Positions 1 to 10,996 of a stretch of 64,000 bases of DNA are shown in pieces (position 1 is the stretch's first letter; each line of letters opens with the position of its first letter). This DNA comes from Lycium barbarum (taxonomy: Eukaryota; Streptophyta; Magnoliopsida; Solanales; Solanaceae): positions 68,022,712 to 68,086,711 of the forward strand of contig NC_083338.1 of NCBI RefSeq assembly GCF_019175385.1, written 5' to 3'. The notes under the pieces were generated by a model. It saw only the letters and a program-made list of their open reading frames with translations. It was not told the DNA's origin and did not search any database. A program made the translations under genes and the position numbers.

Positions 1-616
1 ACCTAAACTAGTAAAATCATCAAGAGGAAGGTTAGCGGCCTCTTGCAAATCCTATTGCAAAGTTCAAAGGCAACATAGAAATCACATTTAAGCTCACAAG
101 TGTTCATCGACATAATCTAGTAAGAAATAAACTAGGAAATGAAGTATTTATACTAGGGTTAAATAATACATCAAATGTCCAAAATAACTTTTAAGTAGGC
201 CTAAATACGTAATATGCCCTCCAAGGTGCTTCCATCCTTCAGATCTTGATCTCCTTTCCATTCATTGTATGATATTGTAATATTCGGTAGGTGTCCCCAA
301 GGGGCTCTTCAAGGTATCTATCATCATCAGGTGTCTTCCAAGATCTTGAAGTTCCTTTGCTTGACTCCTCGTGAAGGGTCTTGAAGTAATGACTATGTGT
401 TCGTTATCAAAATGCAAATATAGGGTAATTTTAAAAAAATTGAAAGATCATTATATTATACTCAAATAAGTTCAGACATTGTTCCTTAAAAATATTTTTG
501 GGAACACATAAATAATAAAGATAACTACTTAAAGCACTTTGTGTATTTTGAAAAAAATTATTTAAAAAGTTGTACATCATTTTATATCGACCTATTCAAA
601 TAGGAGAAAATATCGC
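1..616. other. unassigned AT-rich sequence at left edge
   Basis: I see no credible gene here. Positions 1-420 have the look of plant LTR or retroelement spacer but match nothing else in the window. Positions 420-616 may be the diverged outer part of the left LTR of element G, which I can follow with confidence only from about 871 to 990. Confidence 0.3.
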
Positions 617-870
617 ACTCGCTTTGTTTCAATTTGGTTATCTTACTTTTCTTTTTAGTCCGTTTAACAAAGAATGTCTCTTTTCTTTTTTGGCAACTCT
701 TTAATTTCAGCTTTTCACATGATATGTTTAAGACCACAAGATTAAAGGGCATTTTTGTACATTCTACTTATTTGTAGTTTAAGACCACAAGATTAAAAAA
801 TCTTCATTATTTTCTTAAACTCCGTGTCAAGTCAAAATCAAACAAATAAATTGAAACTATGGTAAATATG
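617..870. mobile_element. degenerate Stowaway-like MITE
   Basis: The left end (CGCTTTGTTTCAATTTGGTT) and the right end (CAAATAAATTGAAACTATGG) are near-complementary and match the widespread CTCCGTTTCAATTTG terminal inverted repeat type. No coding capacity. It interrupts the left LTR of element G: the LTR sequence on its right side (871-990) matches 39560-39648 plus 39911-39944. The exact TA duplication is blurred. Confidence 0.5.
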
Positions 871-990
871 GAGGTGATTTGTATTGTCCTTTCAGAATAA
901 GTAAAAGCAACTATGCTAATATTTTGAGATTCCTTATAGAGAAAAGTAAAATCAATGTATGGTAAGAAAATCAGGGCAAAAACCCTAACA
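871..990 (-). repeat. element G, 3' LTR (terminal part)
   Basis: This stretch matches the right-hand LTR of G (39560-39944) once a MITE is removed from the latter; both end CCCTAACA. It is followed at 991 by ATTCTCCCCTTTT, which on the minus strand is a polypurine tract directly before an LTR start (TGTTAGGG). The element therefore runs on the minus strand and this is its 3' LTR. The outer part is lost or too diverged to recognise. Confidence 0.65.
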
Positions 991-1123
991 ATTCTCCCCT
1001 TTTAATTTTCTAACAAGATTTGATTTACATTCTTCACGTGGATGATCATCATCATTGTTGCTTGACATGTTTAATTGGATCCCTTTCCAGTTAAAAGAAT
1101 TGGAGCCCTTGAGGGTTAAAAGT

Positions 1124-4100
1124 TGTCACACCCTAATCTCCCTAGGGTGTGATGGGCACCCGACCCCAGGTCCGGAGCCGAGCGAACCCACAGACTCTTA
1201 TTACATACATAATCTTTTGGACTTTTAATTTAAATAAACATGAAATACACGGTAAGACTTCCAGAAATATTCTTTTTCTTTGTTCTCAAACCAAACAAAA
1301 TCAGTAATCATATGGACTTTATAACATATCACAAAATGACACATCGGCTGATGGAACCGCTTACAGAACTGACATTCTATACCCATGACTCTGTCTTCAA
1401 AGTCTCTAACATCACTCCAGGAATCATTACATACATATACTCTGACTCGGCAACACTCCAGGAGTAAGTGGAGCTCGCCAATCCCGCTGGACCATCTTCT
1501 GACAAAATCTTCTACTCATCTGGGTATACCTGCGTGGCATGAAACGCAGCCCCCGAAGAAAGGGGGTCAGTACGGAAAATGTACTGATCATGTAAGGCAT
1601 GGAATACAAAAACAAATATCATCACTGAAGCAGAGGTTTACCAGAATCAAGCATGAACTTTTAAAACATCAAAGCACTAGCCTTTTCAAATGAAAATCAT
1701 GTATACCTTCATCGTATATCACATATCATATAACGTGCCCCGACCCTCTAGTGAGGGACGCGGTGAGTAAACTCATGCATGTCATTACCATATATCATAT
1801 ATGCATATAACGTGCCCCGGCCCTCTAGTGAGGGACACTGTAAAAGAAATCATGTATGTCATCATCATGTATCATATTTGCATATCACGTGCCCCGGCCC
1901 TCTATTGAGGGGCGCGGTGAAGGAAATCATGTATGCCAATGTCATATATCATGTATGCATGTAACGTGCCCCGGCCCTCTATTGAGGGGCGCGGTGAATG
2001 AAACCATGTATGTCAATGTCATGTATCATATGTGCATGTAACGTGCCCCGGCCCTCTTTTGCGGGACGCGGTGAATAGAGTCATCATATGCCATCCTGGC
2101 CACCGTCCCGTCATCATATCATAATGTCATCATATCATATATAACATGCCCCGGCCCGCAAGTGAGAGGGACGCGGTGAACAATGCAGAGAAGTACGCAC
2201 GACAACGTATCCTGGCCCGGGCTCAGTGAAATCCAAACTGAGGCATGCACGAACAGAATAATGCGAAACCATATGGACATAAATCAAGACTCGATAGAAA
2301 AGTATACTTACCGACTCCTGAAGGTTCAGAAATCAGTTTCGGGTCAACCCGACTTAGTATGAGAAAGTTATGAACGTTTGAAGTACAGAACCTTCTACGA
2401 GCATTTCAGAAGCCATTTTTGGAAAATCGAAGCAATAATCATATCAAGTATCTTTCGGATATCGTATAGATCAAATCAAATACGGCTTTCGGAATCATAC
2501 GTCATATATGCACATAATAGATTCATGTATGCATACTCATAGAACATTATACAGTGTATTGCTGCGGGACGTGCAGCCCGATCCATAATTATAATAAATT
2601 ACTGCAAAGGAACGTTCGGCCCGATCCAAGACTGTATGCAAAAGTTAGAAACATTAATACTTACAAAACCATTTTAAGGACATGAACTCTTATACTTAAA
2701 TCGTTATCCAATCATGCAACAAACTCAACCATACTACGTATATTCATATCGGTAGGCAGATAAGAATGAGAGACAACTCGGAAACATATCTAATAGAACT
2801 TTGGAAATCATAGATCCGTATCACAACCATATAAAATGGCCCATGGAGGTCAAGAATATTAGCCATCCTAGTGGCTCTAAGAATAGGAGTTTCTTTGGAA
2901 TCATACATATACGTCATATGTTCATTTCGTAAGGATCATGCCAAAAGAAAGAAAGGGTAAGCCTTACATACCTGTGTCACGCCTTATTAGCTACGCTTAT
3001 TTATCCAAGCTTGCTAGTCTACATACAAAAGAATTCACATAATCATCAGATTCATTGTCATTCACTCGCCTTAACTTCTCAAATAATTTCACTTATACTC
3101 TGCCGAAATTTCGGCAGCATTTCCCCTGTAAATACAACATCCCCGAGAATCTAGCTCGGCCAATTTAACAACAACAAACCCGAGAATGCAACTCAGCCAA
3201 ATTATCAATAGTAATACCAACAATCATATCTTCCAACTTCAACAATTATTTCAAAATACATTCTAACATTAACAATTCTTTCTACTCAATCCGACGACAT
3301 TCCATTTATACTCAATTCAATCACATGAAATCAAGCCAATACCAATGATCTCACATTCAAGTACTCGCCCAAGACCTTACAAGAGAAATTCAAGAATATT
3401 TCAAACAATTCACATAATATTCCAAACAACCCAAACGACATACTACTTCACCCGAGACCTTCCAAATTCCACAAGAACACTAACAACACATTTTCTTTCT
3501 TCCAAATTCATGAAATACACCAACAATCTATACTTTAACAATATCATTCATTCTTATAATCATAAGAAACCATACTAATATCACATTAACTTCTTCCATA
3601 ATCCACCAACGATTACAATTTCACTTCAAACCATTAAATCCTTATTTTACATCATAGAATCTACCACAACAACAATTAAAATACTAAAGAAAATCATCTC
3701 AACATACCCAACTAGGGCAGCCCCTATACGGCCACCACCACACACCCACATATTTCATGAATTTCATCCAATTCCACATACTACAACAATCAAAGTACTA
3801 AATAAAATCAATTCATCATGTCTTACCCACACCACCTCTATTCGGCTACAACCAAGATACACATAATTCATGAGCTTCATCCATTTCTTCACATTACAAC
3901 ATGAACAAATCATCCATAACACATGAAAGAGAAGGTCAAACCTTACCTTTATACTTGAACTCCTTCATTCGACTAGGCTTGTGAGTTGCCCAAAGGGATG
4001 CTTTGCTTGTTCCAATAACTACTCTATGTTAATAAGGGCCTTAAACTTGGTTGGAATACTAGAAGAAGAATATTTTTTTTTTTGATCAATTTCCATGGCA

Positions 4101-4524
4101 CTAATTTTGCTTGCCATGGCCGAACACCCCCTTGTTTTCTTTCTTGAAGTCTCTTGAAGTTTCTAAGGATGAGAATGAATAAGGTGATCCATAAGTCTTC
4201 TTTTTAATTACACATATTAAGTATCCATATGGGCCAAGCCCACACCACCTTACACGGCCCATTTGGCCTTTTGGTTTCAAGAATTTAAATTTTTCACAAT
4301 TCACTTTCAACCCCAAATTCTTCTTAATATTTCCATGAGCTACCTTGTGAATTCCCCTTTTTGCCCCTAGCCTTTCTTAATATTTCCACACTAATAATAT
4401 TCATAAATAATATTCATAAACAACTTGGGCATTAAAATGATTTTTGTTTTTTGAAAATGGCCTTGCCCTTAACATACCACGACTATGCCGAAATATCTGA
4501 ACGTACAAAATGCGGGCTATAACA
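1124..4524 (-). repeat. element A, 3' LTR
   Basis: About 3.4 kb, near-identical to 7224-10557. On the minus strand it contains a TATA-like segment (about 3123-3135), the palindrome CCGAAATTTCGG (3103-3114), five 77-bp tandem units (1734-2118) and the conserved LTR block (1529-1600). It keeps about 93 bp (around 2161-2253) that the other LTR has lost. Confidence 0.88.
1734..2118 (-). repeat. 77-bp tandem array in A 3' LTR
   Basis: CGTGCC landmarks fall at 1734, 1811, 1888, 1965 and 2042, a spacing of exactly 77 bp. Each unit carries a GC-rich core (CCCCGGCCCTCTATTGAGGG) inside AT-rich sequence. CCCTC and GAGGG within the core can pair as a short hairpin. A looser extra copy lies near 2145. 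Confidence 0.9.
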
Positions 4525-4561
4525 TCCTCCCCCCTTTTAGAACATTCGTCCTCGAATGTTC
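4525..4561 (-). other. element A polypurine tract and adjacent inverted repeat
   Basis: The minus strand reads AAAAGGGGGGAGGA directly before the LTR start. Just upstream lies the perfect inverted repeat AACATTCG-AGGA-CGAATGTT (about 4541-4560). The same arrangement occurs in B (19143-19177) and D (25394-25430). Confidence 0.8.
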
Positions 4562-5940
4562 AACTGACCTCATGCGGTGTCATAATACTTCGGGGGGCCC
4601 TTTTTATAGTTGTCCTTTTTCTTCCTGCCCATTCCTTATCTCTCACCCTATTTACTTTATAATCGAACTTCTTAGTCTTTACATAAGTCCTCATTCCGTG
4701 TCATGGGCTTTCTAATCCGTTGTGCCCACTCATGATCCTTGTGCTCCCCAGATTATCTCTTTTCTGTTATTGCTTCGTTACCACACCTTAATAGAAGCCC
4801 TATCTTTAGTACGCAATCTTCGCTTAACGATCCATATGGCCACAGACTGTTCCTTGCTCTCATTTGATCTACAATATTACAGTCTCGCTTATCATGCTAT
4901 AATTATCCATCGGTCTCTTGGTGTTCCCTTTTCTTCGCCCCCTGTTTCTTTACGTCTTTGTCACTATCCCTTTTAATTTTCATTCCGAATATTTACCCAA
5001 AACATATGTACGTAATATTTCTTTGCCAATTATTATCCTTCGCAGTCCAGTCGCGTTTATGGTGACTTATGATCCGAGTTCACTTATCTTCTTAGGTTGC
5101 AACATCCTTGAGTTCTTACTACAACTTTTTCTTTACTTCCTTCCCTCGCATTTCTCAACTCAAGTATTCTTGTCTTTACTTTCTTTGTGTTGGCGTTCGT
5201 TTCATCCATCGTTATTCCCTGTTGGCTCTTCGGTGCGGATTCCTTACAAATATGATCGACCACCGCTTCACGTCGATGATTCATGTAATTTCATAGCGTA
5301 TCTTCTCATGATCCGTATAATTAATGGTCCATGAACTATTTTCTAGCATCCGATGAACTCTTTTATTCCATTCATAGACACTGCGTCCTTTCTTTCCTTC
5401 AATAATTCCAAACTACCAATTGTTGATACTTTCATTATAATAGTCGTTCTTGTCCGAAATATCCTTGAGTCTTATCATTCTCTCCATTATCCTTTGTGAA
5501 CTTAGCTTGTATCTCTTTCCTGCTCTTCTTATTACTCTTTAAAACACGTCGCTGCATACTTAGGTACGGTGCCAATTTTCCCGATATGAGGGATTCAAGT
5601 TGTAGCATAAACATAGCAGAATTCATGCTGTCATGAAGCATTCTCTTAAGGTGTCTTCTCTACTTTCCTTTCATGTCGGCTTCTACTTCTTTCAGATATC
5701 CTTTTAAGTCCAATACAATATGTTCTCCCCCCTTTTTTAAAAGGGCTCCTTGTATGCCAACAGTATTCGAGTACCTTCGCCTACGATAATCACATTATTC
5801 CTCGTTTTTCTTTCCAAATCTGTGCATAACATATCGAAACTTCGGCACCCTTATTTGATTAATACCTTCTTTACCGTGGCACCGGTTGCTGGGACACACA
5901 CATGCCCACCGAGACAATCACATATGGGATATCCTACGCA

Positions 5941-5944
<4 letters not shown>

Positions 5945-5991
<47 letters not shown>
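5945..5991. repeat. (TA)n microsatellite
   Basis: About 24 uninterrupted TA units inside the non-coding internal region of element A. Confidence 0.95.
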
Positions 5992-5997
<6 letters not shown>

Positions 5998-6218
5998 GTA
6001 CAATTTCTACTACCTTGTCCACAAAATACCTCCAAACGCTATTCAAGCCTACCCTAATTCCAGAGCTGTGATGCACTTTCTGTCTCTTCACCAGGCTAGT
6101 CTGCCTCGTCCTGCGCGACCTCTTATGGTCTTCAATCATCCCGTATACTCTAATTTCCCTTAGGCTACTTTAGCTTCTCATTTGCCTCTTATGTCTCAAT
6201 TTATAGAACTTTTAGTTT

Positions 6219-6321
6219 ACTTCCCAGGGGGTCACCCATCCTAAAATTGCTCCCACCTTAGCACGCTTAACCTCGAAACTTTGGTGGGATCCGATGCCTT
6301 AATGCTGATATAATCGCGTCC
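6219..6321 (-). ncRNA. 5S-rRNA-like segment in element A
   Basis: Read on the minus strand from 6321, this aligns without large gaps to plant 5S rRNA positions 1 to about 103. Conserved stretches are GCGAT near the 5' end, CAGCATTAA, GGATCCCA, GTTAAGCGTGCT (box A region) and GGATGGGTGACC with CCTGGGAAGT (box C region). I estimate about 80% identity by eye. The last 16 or so bases, the 3' strand of helix I, are missing, so it cannot be a normal 5S gene. It is in the same orientation as the retrotransposon. Confidence 0.85.
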
Positions 6322-7127
6322 GCTTCCTCACATGACCTTTATCACATGATCTAGAGCAAATTGAAGCCTTACAGATTCCGAGACATGTTCGTAACACGTC
6401 CTTTCTTTTACAATTACTATTTTACCCTTTTCGATCTTCAATATCCACCTTTCACCTGTGAGTATGGTTATCTTTTATCCCAGATTTCCAGATTCCCGAT
6501 GGTGGGGAACACGCCTTCGTCGTCGTTACTTATAAGTACTCAAGTATCAGTATGTTCAGATTTCCACTCACCGTCCGTCCATAATAATTTACAGCAAACC
6601 TGATTGTCAACTTTCTCTGAATCCTCCAACAGACCTTGTTCTTACTAAACCTCGAATATTATTCATCGTAATCCCTCTGACTGCTAATCGTTGTTCTCGC
6701 TAGTATTCTTCCTGTCATGCCAAATCCATAACTCTTCTGAAACAACGCATCCCATTTATTTTCCGGTTACGATATTTCCTTTCCACGCCTCCTCCTGTTA
6801 GGCGTACCTAGTTAAATGACCTGATTTTGAAAAATTCTGACCGGGTCTCCTTTACAAATTCTTACCATTCAAATCTGTACGCCGCAAATACCAACAATGC
6901 CTTACAGAGCATACGGCTATATGTCACATTCTATCCATCCAGAACTTCTAATTTCAGATAACAGAACAAATATGTCAATACTTACCCTTATGACTTTCCA
7001 TATCGCCACTCACTTCTTCCGTTGTATGTAAGGCTTATATATGGAATTTCATTTTTCCTATGACTTGGCTCTATCGCACGATCTATGATAGAAAGAAGGT
7101 CAGTAATCCCTAGATGCCCGGTAGCTT

Positions 7128-7166
7128 CCTGTTTATAAATGTGGCGCGCTTCACACCATAAACAGG
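7128..7166 (-). other. leader hairpin with palindromic loop, element A
   Basis: CCTGTTTAT (7128-7136) pairs perfectly with ATAAACAGG (7158-7166). An inner TGTG/CACA stem encloses an eight-base loop containing GCGCGC (7144-7149). It lies about 45 bp inside the primer-binding site. Equivalent hairpins occur in B (14032-14071) and D (28617-28656). Confidence 0.8.
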
Positions 7167-7208
7167 ACTCTACTGGACACGACATCGCAGACAACCCTTG
7201 GACAACCT

Positions 7209-7220
7209 GCTCTGATACCA
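7209..7220 (-). other. primer-binding site, element A
   Basis: The minus strand reads TGGTATCAGAGC, complementary to the 3' end of initiator methionine tRNA, three bases inside the LTR boundary at 7224. Confidence 0.92.
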
Positions 7221-7223
7221 CTT

Positions 7224-10200
7224 TGTCACACCCTAATCTCCCTAGGGTGTGATGGGCACCCGACCCCAGGTCCGGAGCCGAGCGAACCCACAGACTCTTA
7301 TTACATACATAATCTTTTGGACTTTTAATTTAAATAAACATGAAATACACGGTAAGACTTCCAGAAATATTCTTTTTCTTTGTTCTCAAAATCAAACAAA
7401 ATCAGTAATCATATGGACTTTATAACATATCACAAAATGACACATCGGCTGATGGAGCCTCTTACAGAACTGACATTCTATACCCATGACTCTGTCTGCA
7501 AAGTCTCTAACATCAGTCCAGAAATCATAACATACATATACTCTGACTCGGCAACACTCCAGGAGTAAGTGGAGCTCGCCAATCCCGCCGGACCATCTTC
7601 TGACAAAATCTTCTACTCATCTGGGTGTACCTGCGTGGCATGAAACGCAGCCCCCGAAGAAAGGGGGTCAGTATGTAAAATGTACTGAGCATGTAAGGCA
7701 TGGAATACAAAAAAAAAATCATCACTGAAGCAGAGGTTTACCAGAATCAAGCATGAACTTTTAAAACATCAAAGCACTTGCCTTTTCAAATGAAAATCAT
7801 GTATGTCATCGTAATTCATGAACGAAATCATGGATACCTTCATCGTATATCATATATCATATAACGTGCCTCGGCCCTCTAGTGAGGGACGCGGTGAGTA
7901 AACTCATACATGTCATTACCATATATCATATATGCATATAACGTGCCTCGGCCCTCTAGTGAGGGACGCGGTAAAAGAAATCATGTATGTCATCATCATG
8001 TAACATATTTGCATATCACGTGCCCCGGCCCTCTATTGAGGGGCGCGGTGAAGGAAATCATGTATGCCAATGTCATATATCATGTATGCATGTAATGTCC
8101 CCCGGCCCTCTATTGAGGGGCGCGGTGAAGGAAACCATGTATGCCAATGTCATGTATCATATGTGCATGTAACGTGCCCCGACCTTCTTTTGCGGGACGC
8201 GGTGAATAGAGTCATCATATGCCATCCTGGCCACCGCCCCGTCATCATATCATAATGTCATCATATCATATATAACATGCCCCGGCCCGCAACAGAATAA
8301 TGCGAAACCATATGCACATAAATCAAGACTCGATAGACAAGTATACTAACCGACTCCTGAAGGTTCAGAAACCAGTTTCGGGTCAACCCGACTTAGTATG
8401 AGAAATTATGGACGTTTGAAGTACAGAACCTTCTACGAGCATTTCAGAAGCCATTTTTGGAAAATCAAAGCAATAATCTTATCAAGTATCTTTGGATATC
8501 GTATAGATCAAATCAAATACGGCTTTCGGAATCATACGTCATATATGCACATAACAGATTCATGTATGCATACTAATAGAACATTATACAGTGTATTGCT
8601 GCGGGACGTGCAACCCGATCCATAATTATAATAAATTACTGTCGAGGAACGTTCGGCCCGATCCAAGACTGTATGCAAAAGTTAGAAACATTAATACTTA
8701 CAAAACCATTTTAAGGACATGAACTCTTATACTTAACTCGTTATCCAATCATGCAACAAACTCAACCATACTACGTATATTCATATCGGTAGGCAGATAA
8801 GAATGAGAGACAACTCGGAAACATATCTAATAGAACTTTGGAAATCATAGATCCGTATCACAACCATATAAAATGGCCCATGGAGGTCAAGAATATTAGC
8901 CATCCTAGTGGCTCTAAGAATAGGAGTTGCTTTGGAATCATACATATACGTCATATGTTCATTTCGTAAGGATCAAGCCAAAAGAAAGAAAGGGTAAGCC
9001 TTACATACCTGTGCCACGCCTTATTAGCTACGCTTATTTATCCAAGCTTGCTAGTCTACATACAAAAGAATTCACATAATCATCAGATTCATTGTCATTC
9101 ACTCGCCTTAACTTCTCAAATAATTTCACTTATATCCTGCCGAAATTTCGGCAGCATTTCCCCTGTAAATACAACATCCCCGAGAATCTAGCTCGGCCAA
9201 TTTAACAACAACAAACCCGAGAATGCAACGCGGCCAAATTATCAATAGTAATACAAACAATCATATCTTCCAACTTCAACAATTATTTCAAAAGACATTC
9301 TAACATTAACAATTCTTTCTACTCAATCCGACGGCATTCCATTTATACTCAATTCAATCACATGAAATCAAGCCAATACCAATGATCTCACATTCAAGTA
9401 CTCGCCCAAGACCTTACAAGAGAAATTCAAGAATATTACAAACAATTCACATAATATTCCAAACAACCCAAACGACATACTACTGCACCCGAGACCTTCC
9501 AAATTCCACAAGAACACTAACAACACATTTTCTTTCTTCCAAATTCATAAAATACACCAACAATCTATACTTTAACAATATCATTCATTCTTATAATCAT
9601 AAGAAACCATACTAATATCACATTAACTTCTTCCATAATCCACCAACGATTACAATTTCACTTCAAACCATTAAATCCTTATTTTACATCATAGAATCTA
9701 CCACAGCAACAATTAAAATACTAAAGAAAATCATCTCAACATACCCAACTAGGGCAGCCCCTATACGGCCACCACCACACACCCACATATTTCATGAATT
9801 TCATCCAATTCCACATAGTACAACAATCAAAGTACTAAATAAAATCAATTCATCATGTCTTACCCACACCACCTCTATTCGGCTACAACAAAGATACACA
9901 TAATTCATGAGCTTCATCCATTTCTTCACATTACAACATGCACAAATCATCCATAACACATGAAAGAGAAGGTCAAACCTTACCTTTATACTTGAACTCC
10001 TTCATTCGGCTAGGCTTGTAAGTTTCCCAAAGGGATGCTTTGCTTGTTCCTATAACTACTCCATGTTAATAAGGGCCTTCAACTTGGTTGGAATACTAGA
10101 AGAAGAATATTATTTTTTTGATCAATTTCCATGGCACCAATTTTGCTTGCCATGGCCGAACACCCCCTTGTTTTCTTTCTTGAAGTCTCTTGAAGTTTCT

Positions 10201-10557
10201 AAGGATGAGAATGAATAAGGTGATCCATAAGTCTTCTTTTTAATTACACATATTAAGTATCCATATGGGCCAAGCCCACATCACCTTACACGGCCCATTT
10301 GGCCTTTTGGTTTCAAGAATTTAAATTTTTCACAATTCACTTTCAACCCCAAATTCTTCTTAATATTTCCAAGAGCTACCTTGTGAATTCCCCTTTTTGC
10401 CCCTAGTCTTTCTTAATATTTCCACACTAATAATATTCATAAATAATATTCATAAACAACTTGGGCATTAAAATATTTTTTTTTTGAAAATGGCCTTGCC
10501 CTTAACATACCACGACTATTCCGAAATATCCGAACGTACAAAATGCGGGCTATAGCA
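7224..10557 (-). repeat. element A, 5' LTR
   Basis: About 3.3 kb and near-identical to 1124-4524. It has a deletion of about 93 bp at 8291-8292 relative to the other LTR and a small insertion near 7805-7840. It carries the 77-bp array (7865-8250), the CCGAAATTTCGG palindrome (9140-9151) and the conserved LTR block (7627-7700). Confidence 0.88.
7865..8250 (-). repeat. 77-bp tandem array in A 5' LTR
   Basis: Second copy of the array at 1734-2118, with the same 77-bp spacing (for example 7865 to 7942) and the same GC-rich hairpin core in each unit. Confidence 0.9.
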
Positions 10558-10562
10558 AAAGT

Positions 10563-10750
10563 ATTGGAGCCTTTGCAGGGTTAAAATTGATTTTTTTAAA
10601 GATGCAGTAGCTGGATTGTTGAAAATATGATTGCAAATTTTCTCCACATGCAGTATTTTGGATTTTTCTGGGACTAAAACGTCATTATTGTCAAACTGTG
10701 CAGCTTGCCTTGAACCTGCCTTGAACCTCGCTTCACCAAACCATTGACTC
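10563..10750 (-). other. element G internal fragment
   Basis: Non-coding sequence between A and E. It continues the sequence left of A: the roughly 27-bp repeat around ATTGGAGCC is present on both sides. It ends with GACTC (10746-10750), the target-site duplication of E. Confidence 0.6.
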
Positions 10751-10996
10751 GGTCACTCCCCGAACCATGGACTAGGCGTAACACGACACCCGGTGCCTTG
10801 CTGCATGTGACCGAGCGAACCACATGGCTTGTTGAATCAACATGGGACATGTACTAATGCAGAATATAAGTTAAAACATGAAATAAAACTAAATAAAGCA
10901 TAGGGTTTAAATATAATACTGAAAATACTGTCTGAAAACATAAGTGCGGAAGAAATCTGAAAACACAATAAGTATTGAGCCAACACAAGCTATACG

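Larger units (their letters stand above)
4525..7223 (-). other. element A internal region, non-coding
   Basis: Read on the minus strand from 7223: primer-binding site (7209-7220), leader hairpin (7128-7166), spacer, 5S-like segment (6219-6321), a long pyrimidine-rich (+ strand) spacer with a TA microsatellite (5945-5991), and the polypurine tract. Short reading frames occur but none resembles gag, protease, reverse transcriptase or integrase. The last 110 bp before the LTR match the same position in D. Confidence 0.75.
1124..10557 (-). mobile_element. element A: non-autonomous Ty3/gypsy (Tekay-like) LTR retrotransposon
   Basis: The LTRs are 1124-4524 and 7224-10557, starting TGTCACACCC and ending TATAACA or TATAGCA. 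The five-base TSD AAAGT is at 1119-1123 and 10558-10562. On the minus strand the tRNA-iMet primer-binding site is at 7209-7220 and the polypurine tract at 4525-4538. The internal region is only 2.7 kb and has no recognisable gag or pol, so A must have moved in trans. Its leader hairpin, 5S-like segment and 3' end are shared with element D, which assigns it to the same lineage. Confidence 0.88.

Noticed and set aside
1240..2041. Several 60-100 codon reading frames across the A LTR
   Set aside because: They fall in the 77-bp tandem array or LTR sequence, recur in the other LTR copy with frame changes and have no domain resemblance.
1734..2118. CRISPR-like regular spacing
   Set aside because: Whole 77-bp units are repeated with no unique spacers, and the sequence is a plant LTR.
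6219..6321. Genuine 5S rRNA gene
   Set aside because: Lacks the 3' strand of helix I and the usual T-rich terminator, carries many substitutions, and sits within a retrotransposon rather than a 5S tandem array.
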